Source of the DNA: Bidens hawaiensis
Taxonomy: Eukaryota > Streptophyta > Magnoliopsida > Asterales > Asteraceae
DNA length: 64,000 nucleotides
Direction: 5' to 3'
NCBI GenBank assembly: GCA_021521415.1
Contig: JAIQDT010000229.1
Location: 992,001-1,056,000, forward strand
Under the pieces are notes generated by a model that was not told the DNA's origin, searched no databases, and worked only from the letters and a program-made list of their open reading frames with translations. The translations under genes were made by a program, and so were the position numbers. This document shows, one piece after another, positions 46,110 to 59,287 of this stretch. Position 1 is the stretch's first letter, and each line of letters opens with the position of its first letter.

Positions 46110-48529
46110 TCTATATATATATATATATACACACACACAAAACTACACAGCTTCCTTCAAGTTCTTATTATCAGGTCACTGTTCCACCACCACCTTCAAC
46201 CGCCTCAGTCGCCCACCACCATCGTCAGCTGAGTCCATCACCACGACTGTTACCACCATCTAATCTCCCATGTTCCTCAAACCCCAAATACACTTGCAAA
46301 TTGATTTTCCGGCCGACAATCGCCGTCTCCGGCCCCTCGCCTCCACCAAGACTTTAACCATCACCACGTAGAATCCTTTTTTTTCGGTATAACCAACAAC
46401 ACCTCACCTGCAACCACCGCCGGAAACACCACGTTGCTGCTTGTCAGATCTTAAAAAAACGAAATCGACGAACCTTCGTTGGTGTAGCTTGTCGGAATGA
46501 ACACAAAGAGTAGCTTTTGTTGGTGCAGCTTGTCGAAATGAACACAAAGAGTAGCTTTTAAAATGTTTCTTTATCGCACTTGTGGTTATGATCTCCGTCA
46601 ATGTAACGGGTTGCCGGTGTGCCGGAAAAACGGGTTCATCTAGGTTATCGGTGTGCTGGAAAACGAGTACGCGCAAACAAACGGCAGCAGCTTGGTTACG
46701 AACTGGGTGAATTATTTGAGTTCGGTGGTGTGACTGTGGTGGTGTAGAGAGAGAAAGAAGAGAGATGGAGTAGAGAATGGCGGCCGGAGTTGAAGGTGCG
46801 GAGGCGTTGGTCCACGGAGAATATTGGCCGAACTCCCGGGAGCTGTTGGGCGCCAATTTATTCTTTCATTGATATTATCTTTTATTAATTTTAAAAGAAA
46901 CCTACGTAACCTTCTATCAAGGTAAAATACCTAGGATTAAAACATAATACAAACTTTAGATACCTAATTAAAACAAAATATTGGATAAGTGACCTGATTG
47001 GTTACTATTTCAAAAAATAATCTCTTTATATAAATATGACATTTGCATTTTTTTAAATTTATAATATATACATATACATATAACGCTAATTTAAATCTGT
47101 TCCACCAGTATTTAATAATGGCGTTATCCAAGTAACTAATAAAGAAACATAGCTAAAAGAATAAAAAAACAAATATGGTGAAAAGCATAAAAAGTTTATA
47201 ATTTGTTTCATTACCATTAAAAGAACATAACAACATAAATTAACATCAGGCCATTACTTGGCTTCTGATAGAATAAATTAACAACTGAACTAAACCAAAT
47301 AAGACACAAATGGATGGAAGTTTGATTTATGATATTTTTTAATTTTATACTTTTTTAAGTTTTAGTGTATTTATACTGCATTATAATTCAAAGTAAATCT
47401 CCTTTGGTTAGTGACTTATTTGCTTTTGATTATGTTTTTGTTTCTTATAATATTTGGTTTCTTATGTTCTACAACTGTTAGAAAAGGGGTTGATTGCATT
47501 GTGATATAAGGTAGCTAGAAACTTAAGCCAAGATTGTTGCTTGGTGTGCGAAACGTGTGAAGTTCTCCGCTTGCAACTTCTATTGCAACCGTAGCGATCT
47601 AAAAGGAATGTCTGAACCTAGCAGGTTGATTGTGTAACATGTTAAAATTGATACTTTTTGGTCTTATCATCTATGGCACAATTTGTATTTAATTTTAGTT
47701 AGTATTTTAAGTTTATTTAGTTAAATCTCTTAACTACTATTTAAATATTCTCCATGTTGAGTAGTGAGCATTATTTAGACACTAGAGAGTTCATTGATAT
47801 AGTAGGAGATGCGCTCAAAGCAAATCAATGATAATTCGTGTTTTCGGTTTTACGACTCCGCCGCAAAGTAAGGACCGGGCCTGAATACTAGTTTATTATA
47901 AATGACAAAAATGTTTTATTTAAACAATATTACTTTTAATAAAAATTTACTAGAATAAAAGATATATATATATATATTTACGTTTATCAAACATACTTAA
48001 CTTAAAAAACTAAACAGTTAAATTTTATTTCGAACCTAATAATTTATTTACAAGACTTAACAAAAAAAGAAAAAAAAAACTTGCGAACTCACATGAAAAT
48101 AATACTTATTCTTGAAAGTACTCATTTTTTAAAATTTATATCAAAACATTCATTAAATTAAACAAGACTGTGTTTTTTTAAAGTTAAATAATATAAGTTA
48201 TTAAAAAAACAAATTATATATAAAACTTATTGTTAAAAAAAAATAATAAATGACAACTAAAAGGATGACACTCAACAAGAATTAGTCGTCTCCAAAATTT
48301 TAAGGGTATCTTCCAATTTATGTTGAAGATATGTGTGTTTCGTTTCTTGATTTTAACTAATTTAACTGTCATTTCGGCTTTGATTAGGAGGTAAGACATT
48401 TGTCTTTGGGTGAAGACTAAGGTTAAAACCTTGGCATGCGTGCAGAATTTTCTTTTTAAGTAGTTTAAGAATAGGAGTAGAGATGGATGGGTGAGTGTAG
48501 CCGTTCAAAAAAACTTAAAAAGCGAAACT
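46110..48529. other. Intergenic DNA, no gene supported
   Basis: The stretch 46140-46860 is GC-richer with CCACCACC and an imperfect 44-bp duplication (about 46471-46560, GAACACAAAGAGTAGCTTTT). The frame on its minus strand lacks an ATG. The rest is AT-rich. A tRNA-like scrap (GGTTAAAACC) lies near 48420. Confidence 0.4.
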
Positions 48530-48537
48530 ATTTTAAC

Positions 48538-48882
48538 TAGAGGTGCACAAACCGGTTTAAAGCTCAAAACCGGTTTGGGTTGAAACCGGTTCGGTTTGGT
48601 CAACAAAAGTCAAAACCCGTTTATTATAGGTTTCGGTTCATGTTGAAACCGGTTTCTTACCATGTCACGATCGGTTTCGGTTCGGGTTTTGACAGGTTTT
48701 TACCCGGTTTTAGCCGGTTTTGGTTAGGTTAACCGGTTTTGCTAGAGAAAATAGCAAACAGGTTTCGAACCTACGGTATCAATCGGTTTCAAACCGGTTT
48801 CTACATAATCGGTTTCAAACCGGTTCGGTTTCGGTTTGATTTTCTGATCGGTTCAGTTAACCGGTTTATTTGCCAACCTTTA
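48538..48882. mobile_element. hAT-type MITE, 345 bp, rich in AACCGGTTT
   Basis: The start TAGAGGTGCACAAACCGG and end CCGGTTTATTTGCCAACCTTTA (read in part) are inverted with mismatches. ATTTTAAC flanks both sides (48530-48537 and 48883-48890), a perfect 8-bp duplication. At least ten AACCGG/CCGGTT words lie inside. Confidence 0.82.
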
Positions 48883-48890
48883 ATTTTAAC

Positions 48891-49955
48891 TATATATACT
48901 TAACTTCGTGAACTATGTATATTAATATAGGAGATATTTATTAGGAAATAAACTAGAGAACTCTATAATACATATATGCACTACATGTTAAAAAAACATA
49001 TATATATTACATATTTTTAACTCAAAAACATGAAACAACGTTACAACAGCCGTGGAGTTAGAACAAGAAAGGAGTGTGTTCTAAGAAAGTCTAAAAAGAT
49101 ATGTGGAGTTGTGGACCATTAGACGTAGTGTGTTAAGGGTTGAGATTAACTTCAGTGGAAAAACCATGATGTGCTGTAACATGTGACATGTTGTTTTAGT
49201 TAAAGAAGAAAATGGTGCGTTTTACCCTTCATCCTTCCTACACTTCTTAAAAAACACTAACCTTTTATTTTAATTCTACAATGTGTGTGTGAGTTCATCG
49301 AGGAACTCCAAAAAAGTGAGAAGCCGGGGAACTCAATCTTAGACTATCAATCTAATTTTATGGTGTATCTTTTGTGTTCTTTAAATCTCTACATCTCATA
49401 TGACCTTATGAAACCCAAAAACCCCCAACCCACCCCCACCCACCCTGCTAAAAAAACCTTATCGGCAAGCTCTACCGAGAATGTCGAGAAAAAAAAATAA
49501 ATAAACAAAGGCACACATAAAGCGGATATTCTACCGATTATAGCAGCTTGGTACCGGTTTCTACCTAGTAGAGAAAAAATAGCGAGCCCTACTTATAAGG
49601 AAACCGAAAACCATAGAAATAAATAACGATAGCGATGTTGTTCGATTGGTATCAGTTCAGTACACCTGTGTTAAAGTTGTTTGGTTGGTATCGGTTTGTT
49701 ACTCGGTACCTTACCGGCATTGAAAATATCAAAATCGGAAATGAGTAAAAACAAAAACCGATTCTCATACCGACAGTTGTATAATGCTAGTGAACTCGTG
49801 AACTCACCAACACAGCACGACATTTTGTGCCACAATTTACACAATGAAATTACAGTTCATTTTTAAGTAAGTTGAATGTCCTTCATTTTGGGAAACCTTT
49901 TGTTTTCTGTATTGCATGTGTTTTTTATTTGTTAGGTAATTTAATTTGGGACAGG
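48891..49955. other. Intergenic DNA, no gene supported
   Basis: TACCGG/GGTATCGG words around 49540-49760 suggest another decayed MITE of the type at 9733. No exon is recognised. Confidence 0.4.
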
Positions 49956-49960
49956 GTATT

Positions 49961-50323
49961 TGTAGGTCATTCGGAATCGATCTAACAACTTTGCTCGGAT
50001 CAATCCTTGTTGTTGGTTAGCGGAAATCACCAACAACACTCGGATCTCGGATCTTAGTTTGTTTGGTTTATTTGCTTGAAGGTAGAAAGAAGAAAAAGAG
50101 ATGAGCAGAGAGAACTTTATTTCCTGGAAGTTGTGAAAGAGAGTTGTAATAAGTTGTTCTTGTGGAGAAATGGGTAAGTGACTCTTTATATAGGGTCCCC
50201 ATTTCTCCAAAGTTTACATAATAAACCTACAAAATAAACGTACCGAGTACGTATTACATCGACTAAAAGCAAACCAAAACGACATACACAATCCTAAAAA
50301 CAATATAGAATATTGGCCCTACA
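49961..50323 (-). repeat. 363-bp 3' LTR of the copia element
   Basis: On the minus strand it begins TGTAGGGCCAATATTC directly after a polypurine tract and ends ...GACCTACA; termini TGTAGG/CCTACA are inverted. A TATA box, TATATAAAG, is at 50192-50184 (minus). The partner LTR lies outside the window, so age cannot be judged. Confidence 0.75.
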
Positions 50324-50336
50324 ATCTCCCTCTAGG
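50324..50336 (-). other. Polypurine tract of the copia element
   Basis: CCTAGAGGGAGAT on the minus strand immediately precedes the LTR and primes plus-strand DNA. The same TAGAGGGAG word occurs three more times upstream, at 52049-52059, 52066-52076 and 52203-52213. Confidence 0.7.
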
Positions 50337-52271
50337 ATTGAGTATGTCGAGGAACCTTCGTCAAGTTCTTTGCTTTGTCTTTATTTCTTGAACTTGGTAT
50401 TTGTCTTGATCGAGTAGCTTGAACGAGATTGGATCTTGGAAAATTTTTTATTTTCCAGTCTTGTAGACTTGAACTTCAATCTTATTTTCTGGGAAGGATC
50501 GGCAACAGCGAATTTTTAGAAACGTCAGATACATGAGGCTCAACATCTAATTTTCTCTTGTTGACTTTCTTGAGCCGACTATTTTTTTTTCGTCTTCGGA
50601 TACAATCAGTTCATCTTTAGGTTCAACTACCAACTTTCACGTTCTCGTTTTCTTTTAAGCGCTTCAGCACCTGCAACTCCAAGCAGACTTGATCTTGATC
50701 TACCTGCATGTTTATGTACACCTGCACAAAACTTAGAACGAATAAGATTCTTTCACAGACCCTCTTGAGGGTCAAAGAAGAATTCGTTCACAGGCCCTCC
50801 CAATTTCAGTCCCTCAACTTGTAAATGATTTGTTTAAGTCCTCGGTTTTCAACAAACTTTGCATGAACGACCTTAACAACAAAACACATGATTTTGAATA
50901 AAACAAGGTTTAATAAATTATGTACAAACACAATAAAAACTTAAAATCTTTTTGGCATTTTCATATATTTTAAAATAGCGAAAGTATATACATAATATTT
51001 TGAAGTTGAAACATAAAATAAAACAAAAGAAAATAAAAATAAAACATAGGAATAAAGATGAAATTAATATTATATATAAAAAATATGTACTTAAAAATTT
51101 ACTAAACTATTTTTGTGAGAAAAATCACAACATGGAATCACATTATCTGTTAATGTTCTAGATCACACTTCTATCTGGACATTATTATGCCAAGAACCCA
51201 AAGTCGATTGTAGATATAATTTGTCCACTTTAAACTTAACAAGTATTTGGATGTCAATGTGATATGTTATGGTATGTATTAGGCACAATGCTTGTGTGGT
51301 CCCCATTTAATCTGATATGTTACAGACTCCATCATACCTCGGGCTTAATTTGCTTTCACATGTCACCTCAACTTGACCTAAACCTTTCTTATCTGATCAC
51401 AGTACTCTTATTAACATACTTGACACTTTGTACTTTGTACACTCGACATTTTATGCTTTGCACACTTGACTTGATCTTGAAAAGTTAAAACAAAGCAGAA
51501 GATTCAGGGCCTTAACAATCAGATCTTGTATGACTACAAACAGAGAAAGTCCAAGACTTGAATCAAAATAAATGAAGAAATAAAACAAAAGTTAAAATCC
51601 TAATTGACTCTTTTTCTTGATTTTTTATTTTGTTTTTCTGTTTTTCTTTTTCTTTTCTTGACTCTTTTGTTTTTCTTTTTCTTGCTTTTCTATGAAGCAT
51701 TTCTTAACTCAATGAAAATTAAAAAATTGACACTTATTTCATAAGACAACTGTGATCAGGTAAATAGAGGCTTGAGTATAACATGCTATTTACGTTTCTG
51801 CCTTCATTGATATGACTTTAGTTGGAGTCGAAAACCGCTTCATAACGTGCAACCACTAGCGTAGGCAGATATTTAAGTTTATATCACTATGACACTTACA
51901 TATTTGTCAGGCCTATCTACACATCAAGCAATGATCTTGTTGGCTTTTGATCTACACTTTTCATGTGCTAGAATCGTTAGAGATAATTTCTTATCATTTT
52001 CCAAGGTTGGATCAATTTCTCAAAATATTGAAAATTTTAATTATCCGACTCCCTCTAAACAGGAGCTCCCTCTAAACGGGACAATTCCTTTTAGATTTTC
52101 TTAAATGTAATGTAAAATTTTTTTGGTAAATCAAATGATTTGTTTTTGCTTTTCTTGAAATGAATTGAAAATCTTTTTGGTGAGTTAAACTTAACTCATT
52201 TTCTCCCTCTAAAATTATGACATATTTGAAAAATATTTACAATTTTAAAACAAAAGGATAGATAGGTTATT
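50337..52271 (-). other. Non-coding region between copia pol and its 3' LTR
   Basis: No open frame with recognisable content. It holds the extra polypurine-like tracts near its upstream end. No env-like gene with signal peptide and membrane anchor is seen. Confidence 0.5.
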
Positions 52272-52363
52272 TTAATCAAAATTGATCATGCCGAGCGATT
52301 TGACCATAAATTCAAATCGGGCATGATCGACGGCTTTAGTGAAAAGGTTAGCAAAGTTGTTGC
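52272..52363 (-). pseudogene. Last codons of the copia pol gene
   Basis: The minus strand reads NNFANLFTKAVDHARFEFMV, then KSLGMINFD and TAA at 52274-52272. LADLFTKA...RF...LGM is the usual close of copia RNase H. The upstream part was separated by the gypsy insertion, whose target duplication lies at 52364-52368. Confidence 0.85.
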
Positions 52364-52368
52364 CAGAT

Positions 52369-54586
52369 TGTCACACCCGGCCCTGAGCGGCGGAAACAGC
52401 CGGGCGCGCGCGAGTGGGGATTGATAATTAAGCACGGGCCATTGCAAACATTCAAAGATTTTCATTGCGCGTGAATTGTTTAATACAATACATTACATTG
52501 TTTAAAAATTACATAAAAACATCCAAGTATAAAACTGTTGAAGATTTCCAAGCCATATCCCCTTGCGCGGCGGGAACAACCACGCGCATCGAAGGGATAG
52601 AACTAAAATCTTCCAAAAAGCTAGTTTAGATGTTCAGCGTGAGGTGCTCTAAGTGTGACTCCATGCGCTACCTAATTATCTCCTGAAAGACACGTAAAAA
52701 CATTTGAATCAGTATAAACTGAGTGAGTTCACAAGTTTTAGTAACTTGATAGATCGTATTGCATCATAATCATTCTGAAACATAATTCTGGTAGCATCAT
52801 TAAAACACATGCTTGGTAAAACATAGTTCTATCAACATATTCTGATAAAATCGTTCCGCGGTTTACGCGCGAACATTTCTGGGAACTGTGCTCGTCTGTG
52901 TAAGTGGCACTGCCACTACGAGCGAAACAAGTAATACTGTCCCGCGGGTTACGCGCGGACACTTCTGAAAAATCGTGCTCGTCTGTGTAAGTGGCGCTGC
53001 CACTACGAGCGAATAATACCGTCCCGCGGGTTACGCGCTGACGTTGTGCCGGAAAACAAGGCGCTCGTCCATGCAAAGAGGCGCGACCCCTACGAGCGGG
53101 CTCAAACCCATAGTACTGCCCCATGACCATACTAGGCACTCGTCCATGCAAAGAGGTGCGACCCCTACGAGTGGGTGGATCAAACCAGCAGTCCCTACCC
53201 TTAGAGTTCCAATGGTAAAGTGATCACTTACTCGAGTTCTAGCGCACATACATCGAAAACCTTAGATAACCGTTCGCATTGCTAATCATGAAATATAATT
53301 TAAACACATAATCGCTTGCATAGCTTGTAAGTATACCATGATAAAACATTATTTAGGTACGTGTCCCTCGCCCCGAAAACAGTTTAAAATAGTGAAAATA
53401 GTGAAAATAGGGGCTGTGAGACTCACCTGTGGTTCTTGTTAAGGGATTAATCGAGATTCGGGTTTTCTTGGTGTTGGCCTCGGAATCGAAGGTCTAGAAT
53501 ACGATTAAATAACAAGAAGTATATGTATTAAGATCAATAAACGGGAGAACATAAGGGTTGGAAAGTAGATCTCAGGGTTATATTCTCGGCTTACCTAGTA
53601 ACAGGATCGGAAATGAAAACAACGGATGCTTGGGAGAGGATTAGTGCAAGTTTGTAGTTCTTTGAAGTGTGTTTTGGGTGATAATTTAGGTTACAAATTT
53701 ATAGGCAAACTCAAGGGAACACAATCCCTTGCTTTAGGGGATTGAAATCTTTTCATATCTAAATGTAATGATGATAAAGTATGGAAGTTATTATTATTTA
53801 CTTAAGAGTGGAGTGGTGGATAAAAGATTTTGATTTGATTTGGACAGAACATGCAGGTCTGGGGTTGGTGAGAATAGGGTGGCTGACAGTTGACTTTTCA
53901 TGTTACAGTGTGCTTTTTCAGGTACTTTTGTCAGTGTACAGTAAAAAGTGGAAAATCTCTGAAACACGCTACTGTTTCCTTTTGGGCGGGAGTAATCTCC
54001 TTATGTCTGGAGAATAGACTAAGTGTTCTGCGCGTAATACTTTGTGCGCATAGCTTTCTGCGTGAAGGACATTTCTTTGCTGCGGGTAGGTGCGTAACCT
54101 TCTCGCAGTTAGGGACATTGAGTTTCATTTGCAGATTCTCCAGGGGGTCTTGGTATTTCAACATAGTGATCAGTCATGTTGAAGTCAATTCCATCTTGGA
54201 GCTTCAGACAAACTAGCTCTCAATGTTCCCGCCATGCGGGGAGGTTAGTTCCCTTCCGCACGCGCATAAACGATTTAGGATGCACCCGCCTTAGCATCAT
54301 GCGGGATGGTCAACCCATAGATAACATAACGTTAAGTTACATGAAAACATAAAGCCAAAATATTCACGCATGGCGCATATAACACATGCTCACGCTGGTT
54401 CTTAACATGGTGCGCTCGCGCAGGTTGCATGTAACAACTGCACGCGCTGACTAACATGGCGCGCTCGCGCAGGGCGCACATAACAAATGCACGCGCTGAC
54501 TAATATGGCGCGCTTAATATTCACAATCACCTAATTATTAGGTTGATTACTTAGTTTAAGGGGTTGGGAATTTACCGGGTGTCACA
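52369..54586 (-). repeat. 3' LTR of the gypsy element (2218 bp)
   Basis: It starts TGTGACACCCGG and ends CCGGGTGTGACA (minus strand). Comparison with the other LTR shows only two substitutions: CACATACATC versus CACAAACATC (53247) and GCTAATCATG versus GCTCATCATG (53283). Internal tandem repeats: an 87-bp unit at 52850-53040 (CTCGTCTGTGTAAGTGGC) and GCGCGCTCGCGCAGG-type units at 54400-54515. Confidence 0.97.
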
Positions 54587-54596
54587 TTCTCTCCTC
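54587..54596 (-). other. Polypurine tract of the gypsy element
   Basis: GAGGAGAGAA on the minus strand directly abuts the 3' LTR and lies 25 bp after the Gag-Pol stop. It is the expected plus-strand primer. Confidence 0.85.
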
Positions 54597-54620
54597 GTTA
54601 AACGAATTTCGTCCCGAAAT

Positions 54621-57600
54621 TTAGGAGACGTTGCTGGCAGAAGCCATGTTCTGAAAGAGGTGTGGGTATTTCATGCGCATCTGGTCTTCTCTTTCCCAAG
54701 TGAATTCAGGCCCACGCCTCGAATTCCATTGAACCTTTACTAACTTGATTCTGCTTCTGCGCAACTTTTGTTCTTTCCAATCGGTTACTGCTATAGGTTC
54801 TTCTACGAAGTGCAGCTGTTTGTCGATGTGAATCTCTTCCAACGGCAAAATCAACGTTTCGTCAGATAGGCACTTTTTGAGGTTGGACACATGGAACGCA
54901 TTATGAACTCCACTGAGTTCGGCGGGTAAACGGAGTTTATAAGCAACCGGACCGATCCTTTCCAGGATCTCAAATGGTCCAATGTAGCGCGGATTCAACT
55001 TTCCTCGCTTGCCGAAACGGGGGACTCCTTTCCATGGAGAGACTTTCAAAAGTACTTTATCCCCTACTTGAAATTCCAATGGTTTCCTTCGCACATCTGC
55101 GTAGCTCTTCTGTCTGTCGCGCGCTGTCTTAAGGCGATCCCTTATCTGAAAAATCTTGTCTGTTGTTTCTTGGATCAATTCTGGACCAGTCATTTGCTTG
55201 TCACCCACTTCAGCCCAGCACAGTGGGGATCTACACTTGCGCCCATACAAAGCTTCGAACGGCGCAGCCTTAATGCTTGTGTGATAGCTATTGTTGTAAG
55301 AAAATTCAACCAATGGGAGGTGAGTATCCCAGCTACCTCCGAAATCGATTGCGCACGCGCGCAGCATATCTTCCAATGTCTGGATTGTTCGCTCGCTTTG
55401 CCCATCCGTTTGAGGATGATAAGCTGTACTCATATCAAGGCGAGTACCTAGAGCTCCTTGTAACGATCTCCAAAACCTTGATGTGAACCGACTATCTCTA
55501 TCAGAAATGATGGACACTGGGACTCCATGTTTTGAAACTACTTCTCGAATATACAATCTGGCTAACTTTTCCATCTTATCGGTTTCCTTGATCGGCAGGA
55601 AGTGCGCTGACTTAGTTAGCCGATCTACAATAACCCAGATCGTGTCATAACCCCCAGGTGTCCTTGGCAGTTTGGTGATGAAGTCCATAGAGATTTGTTC
55701 CCACTTCCACATGGGAATTTCTGGCTGCTGAAGTAACCCCGACGGCTTCTGATATTCAGCCTTTACCTTCGAACACGTCAGGCACTTACTGACATACGTC
55801 GCGATGGCGCCTTTAAGATTGGGCCACCAATACAGCGTTTTAACATCTTGGTACATCTTGTCTGCGCCAGGATGTACGGAATACCGCGTCTTGTGAGCTT
55901 CGTTCAATACCTGTTCGCGCAATCCTCTCTTGAGAGGGACCCATATGCGGTTAGCGAAATATAGATTGCCGTTCTCTTTCAGTTCCAAATTCTTAACCAT
56001 ACCCCCAAGGCATTCGTTTTTAACAAACTCTGGTTTCAAGGCTTCTTGCTGAGCGTCTCGGATGCGGATAGAGAGATCTGTTTGAATGGTCAACCTTAGA
56101 GCCTTGACTCGTAGCGTTTTTATTCGCTCCTTCCTACTTAGCGCGTCTGCTACCACATTCGCCTTTCCAGGGTGGTACTTGATTTCACAATCATAATCGT
56201 TCAACAATTCAACCCATCTTCGTTGCCTCATGTTTAAATCCTTTTGATCAAATATATGTTGAAGGCTCTTGTGATCCGTAAAGATTACACACTTTGTACC
56301 ATAGAGGTAATGGCGCCAAATCTTTAGCGCGAAGACAACCGCTCCAAGTTCTAAATCATGCGTTGTGTAGTTCTTTTCATTGGTCTTGAGTTGGCGCGAG
56401 GCATACGCTATGACTTTGTCTCGCTGCATAAGGACACATCCGAGTCCTTGATGTGAAGCGTCGCAGTAAACGACGATGTCATCCGTCCCCTCGGGCAGAG
56501 ACAAAATTGGCGCACTACATAACTTCTGTTTCAACATTTGAAATGCTGTTTCCTGATTTTCGCCCCAAACAAACTTCTTGTCTTTCTGAGTTAGCGCGGT
56601 CAGAGGTAGAGCTATTTTGGAGAAGTTCTCAATGAAGCGTCGATAGTAGCCAGCTAGCCCTAGGAATTGCCTCACCTCAGTTGGGGTTTTTGGCGCTTCC
56701 CAGTTTTCGATGGCCTTGACTTTAGAAGGATCAACGTGTATTCCTTTCTCGTTTACAACGTGACCGAGAAAATGAACTTCTCTAAGCCAAAACTCACATT
56801 TGGAAAACTTCGCATACAACTTTTCTTTCCTCAACAATTCCAAAATCAATCTCAGGTGTTGCTCATGCTCGGCCTTGGTCCGAGAGTAAATCAGAATATC
56901 ATCTATAAACACAATCACAAACTTGTCCAAGTATGGTTTGCACACGCGGTTCATCAGATCCATGAATACAGCCGGCGCATTAGTTAGCCCGAAAGGCATC
57001 ACTAAGAACTCATAATGGCCGTATCTAGTTCGGAAGGCTGTTTTCGGCACATCTTCCTCATGGACCCTAAGTTGGTGGTATCCGGACCGTAGATCTATCT
57101 TCGAATAATAACTGGATCCTTGCAACTGGTCAAATAGGTCGTCAATCCTCGGTAAGGGGTACCGATTTTTGACTGTCAGCTTATTCAGCTCCCTGTAGTC
57201 AATACACATTCTGAACGAACCATCCTTCTTCTTAACAAACAGTACTGGAGCTCCCCAAGGTGAAAAGCTTGGGCGTATGAAACCCTTATCCAATAGTTCC
57301 TGTAACTGATTGGATAGCTCTTGCATCTCAGATGGAGCTAATCGATAAGGCGCTCGAGCTACTGGCGCAGCTCCTGGGACTAAATCAATACGAAATTCTA
57401 CTTGTCGCGGCTGCGGTAATCCGGGCAAATCTTCAGGAAAAACTTCTGGAAATTCGCGCACTACTGGTAAGTCTTCAATTCTTCGCTCATCACCTTTCTT
57501 CTCTACTACATGCGCCAGGAAGGCGTAGCACCCTTTCCTTAGGCACTTACGCGCCTTTAGGCACGAAATCAGTTTCGTCGCAACTCCCATTCTTTCCCCT

Positions 57601-59063
57601 TGAATTACCAAGGTTTCTCCGTTCAACAGTGGGATCCGAACCTGCTTCTCATGGCAAATAACTTCCGCGTGGTTCTCGACTAACCAATCCATACCTACCA
57701 CAATGTCAAAACTTCCCAAGTCTATTGGCAACAAGTTAATATTGAACCCGTGACCTCCCATGACTATTACACATTCTTCAGTTCTTTCGTTCGCGCATAA
57801 CTGCCTACCATTGGCTAGTTCTATAGTATAAGGCGTGTCTAGCCTACTGGTTGCTAAGCCTAGGGAGTTTTTAAACTCAGCAGATATAAAACTTAGGTCA
57901 GCGCCAGTATCAAATAAGACAGATGCAAAATGTCCGTTAAGCAAAAACGTACCGGTTACCACATTCGGCTCTTCTTTAGCTTCACCCGCGCTGATCACAA
58001 AAGCTCTCCCGCGAGCTTGGTTTCCCCTTTGCGGGCAATCCCGACTGAAATGCCCTGGCTTTCCGCATGCGTAGCAGTTGTCATTGGCTCCAGCTTCTTT
58101 AGCACGGCAATTCACCGTCTTGTGTCCTGGCCTGTTACATTTGGCGCACGTGACGCTCGCGCATTCACCCTCGTGGTGAAACTTGCATTTGTTGCACCAT
58201 GGGTAAGGGCCACTGTATCCTTTTCGTGGTGGCTCCGCGGCCTGAATCGCGTAAATCCTTGCGCTTTCCTGCTTCTTGAACGGTGGCTGCTTGGAGTCGG
58301 ACCCTCGGTGGTGAGAGTTCCATTTCCTCTTGGGATCAGGGGTTCGCTGCTCGGTTCCGCGCGTAGTTAACATACCCGCACGGACCGTATCCCTTGTAAG
58401 GGTGATGGCCCGCGCTACCGCCTCATCAAAGGTTGGAGGCGCTGCGGCGTTGAGCGGAACCCTAACAACAGGAGGTAACCCAAAAATATACCTCTCGATC
58501 TTCTTTTCCTCCGTGTTTGCCATATCTGGCACTAACTGGCAAAGTTCGTTGAACCGGTTGTTGTAGGCGTCGATATCCGTTCCTACCATTGTGTGGTTCC
58601 AGAATTCCTGTTGTAGGCTCTGGATTTCTGCGCGAGAGCAGAACTTTCTCATCAACATCTCCTTCAGTTCCTCCCAGGTCTTGTGGAGAGCAACTTCTCG
58701 CCCCAATGTTTTCGTTTGAAGCTTCCACCAAGACGAAGCTGCTTCCTGGAACATGCAGGTCACGTAAAGGACCTTCTGGTTCTCACTACATCCGCTAATG
58801 GAGAGAACTGTCTCCATCTTGTCAATCCAGTTGTAGAGCCCAATGGCCCCTTCGGTTCCCTTGAATGGCCAAGGCTTACAGGCCATGAATGTCTTATAGG
58901 AGCATCCTTTGTCCAAGGCTCCTGATTCGGGTTCTGGGGTCTCATTCTGACGACCCTGACTTGATTCGGCCTTGCTGGCCTCATGTGTCGCAATCGCCTG
59001 CGCGATTATTTCCGCGAGTTCCTCGGGTGTCATGGTAATTCCTTTGGCTTTAGTTGGAGGCAT
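54621..59063 (-). CDS. Ty3/gypsy Gag-Pol polyprotein with chromodomain
   Basis: One uninterrupted frame, 1480 residues from the ATG giving MPPTKAKG; an in-frame ATG 18 codons upstream is possible, but MPPTK is the better start. Order: Gag core (about 60-225); two CCHC zinc knuckles (306-319, 330-343); aspartic protease with DTGA (385-388); reverse transcriptase with PFGLTNAP (690-697) and active-site FIDD (719-722); RNase H with D868, E905, D930 and a late Asp at 973; integrase with an HHCC finger (H1057, H1064, C1094, C1097) and D1127, D1188, E1224 in D,D35E spacing; GPY/F region (about 1358-1380); chromodomain (about 1417-1472, ending [16 protein letters not shown]). The order protease, reverse transcriptase, RNase H, integrase defines Ty3/gypsy; the chromodomain would steer integration to marked chromatin. 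No key residue is missing, so the protein may be active. Transcription starts in the 5' LTR. Confidence 0.97.
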   Translation of the reverse strand: MPPTKAKGITMTPEELAEIIAQAIATHEASKAESSQGRQNETPEPESGALDKGCSYKTFMACKPWPFKGTEGAIGLYNWIDKMETVLSISGCSENQKVLYVTCMFQEAASSWWKLQTKTLGREVALHKTWEELKEMLMRKFCSRAEIQSLQQEFWNHTMVGTDIDAYNNRFNELCQLVPDMANTEEKKIERYIFGLPPVVRVPLNAAAPPTFDEAVARAITLTRDTVRAGMLTTRGTEQRTPDPKRKWNSHHRGSDSKQPPFKKQESARIYAIQAAEPPRKGYSGPYPWCNKCKFHHEGECASVTCAKCNRPGHKTVNCRAKEAGANDNCYACGKPGHFSRDCPQRGNQARGRAFVISAGEAKEEPNVVTGTFLLNGHFASVLFDTGADLSFISAEFKNSLGLATSRLDTPYTIELANGRQLCANERTEECVIVMGGHGFNINLLPIDLGSFDIVVGMDWLVENHAEVICHEKQVRIPLLNGETLVIQGERMGVATKLISCLKARKCLRKGCYAFLAHVVEKKGDERRIEDLPVVREFPEVFPEDLPGLPQPRQVEFRIDLVPGAAPVARAPYRLAPSEMQELSNQLQELLDKGFIRPSFSPWGAPVLFVKKKDGSFRMCIDYRELNKLTVKNRYPLPRIDDLFDQLQGSSYYSKIDLRSGYHQLRVHEEDVPKTAFRTRYGHYEFLVMPFGLTNAPAVFMDLMNRVCKPYLDKFVIVFIDDILIYSRTKAEHEQHLRLILELLRKEKLYAKFSKCEFWLREVHFLGHVVNEKGIHVDPSKVKAIENWEAPKTPTEVRQFLGLAGYYRRFIENFSKIALPLTALTQKDKKFVWGENQETAFQMLKQKLCSAPILSLPEGTDDIVVYCDASHQGLGCVLMQRDKVIAYASRQLKTNEKNYTTHDLELGAVVFALKIWRHYLYGTKCVIFTDHKSLQHIFDQKDLNMRQRRWVELLNDYDCEIKYHPGKANVVADALSRKERIKTLRVKALRLTIQTDLSIRIRDAQQEALKPEFVKNECLGGMVKNLELKENGNLYFANRIWVPLKRGLREQVLNEAHKTRYSVHPGADKMYQDVKTLYWWPNLKGAIATYVSKCLTCSKVKAEYQKPSGLLQQPEIPMWKWEQISMDFITKLPRTPGGYDTIWVIVDRLTKSAHFLPIKETDKMEKLARLYIREVVSKHGVPVSIISDRDSRFTSRFWRSLQGALGTRLDMSTAYHPQTDGQSERTIQTLEDMLRACAIDFGGSWDTHLPLVEFSYNNSYHTSIKAAPFEALYGRKCRSPLCWAEVGDKQMTGPELIQETTDKIFQIRDRLKTARDRQKSYADVRRKPLEFQVGDKVLLKVSPWKGVPRFGKRGKLNPRYIGPFEILERIGPVAYKLRLPAELSGVHNAFHVSNLKKCLSDETLILPLEEIHIDKQLHFVEEPIAVTDWKEQKLRRSRIKLVKVQWNSRRGPEFTWEREDQMRMKYPHLFQNMASASNVS

Positions 59064-59272
59064 TCTCGCTTTAAAAGAGTGGAAATATATTAAACTTAGC
59101 GCATGTACTCTGAGCACATAATGTTATCATTATTTACTAGACAGTGTGACCCGTGTTCCTAAGTGTGTGTATAGTTTCTTTTGAAAATATTTTCTTTGAA
59201 AAATATTTCATGCGATTCCCCAACGGTTATAGTCTAGGTTAAAACTTCTTTTCCTAGTTCGCTATAACCAGT

Positions 59273-59284
59273 GCTCTGATACCA
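59273..59284 (-). other. Primer-binding site for initiator methionine tRNA
   Basis: TGGTATCAGAGC on the minus strand, three bases inside the 5' LTR, complementary to the 3' end of plant initiator Met-tRNA, the usual primer of this lineage. Confidence 0.92.
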
Positions 59285-59287
59285 ATC

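Noticed and set aside
46404..46856. 150-codon frame on the minus strand
   Set aside because: It starts at TTG rather than ATG, runs through an imperfect 44-bp duplication and CCACC-rich DNA, and shows no known domain.
49961..50323. Alternative reading as a plain promoter region of a host gene (TATA box on the minus strand)
   Set aside because: The TGTAGG/CCTACA ends and the adjacent purine tract, with copia pol further upstream on the same strand, fit an LTR better.
52738..53249. Frames of 137 and 72 codons in the gypsy LTR
   Set aside because: They repeat exactly in the other LTR, cover the LTR tandem units and have no protein features; LTRs of this lineage are non-coding.
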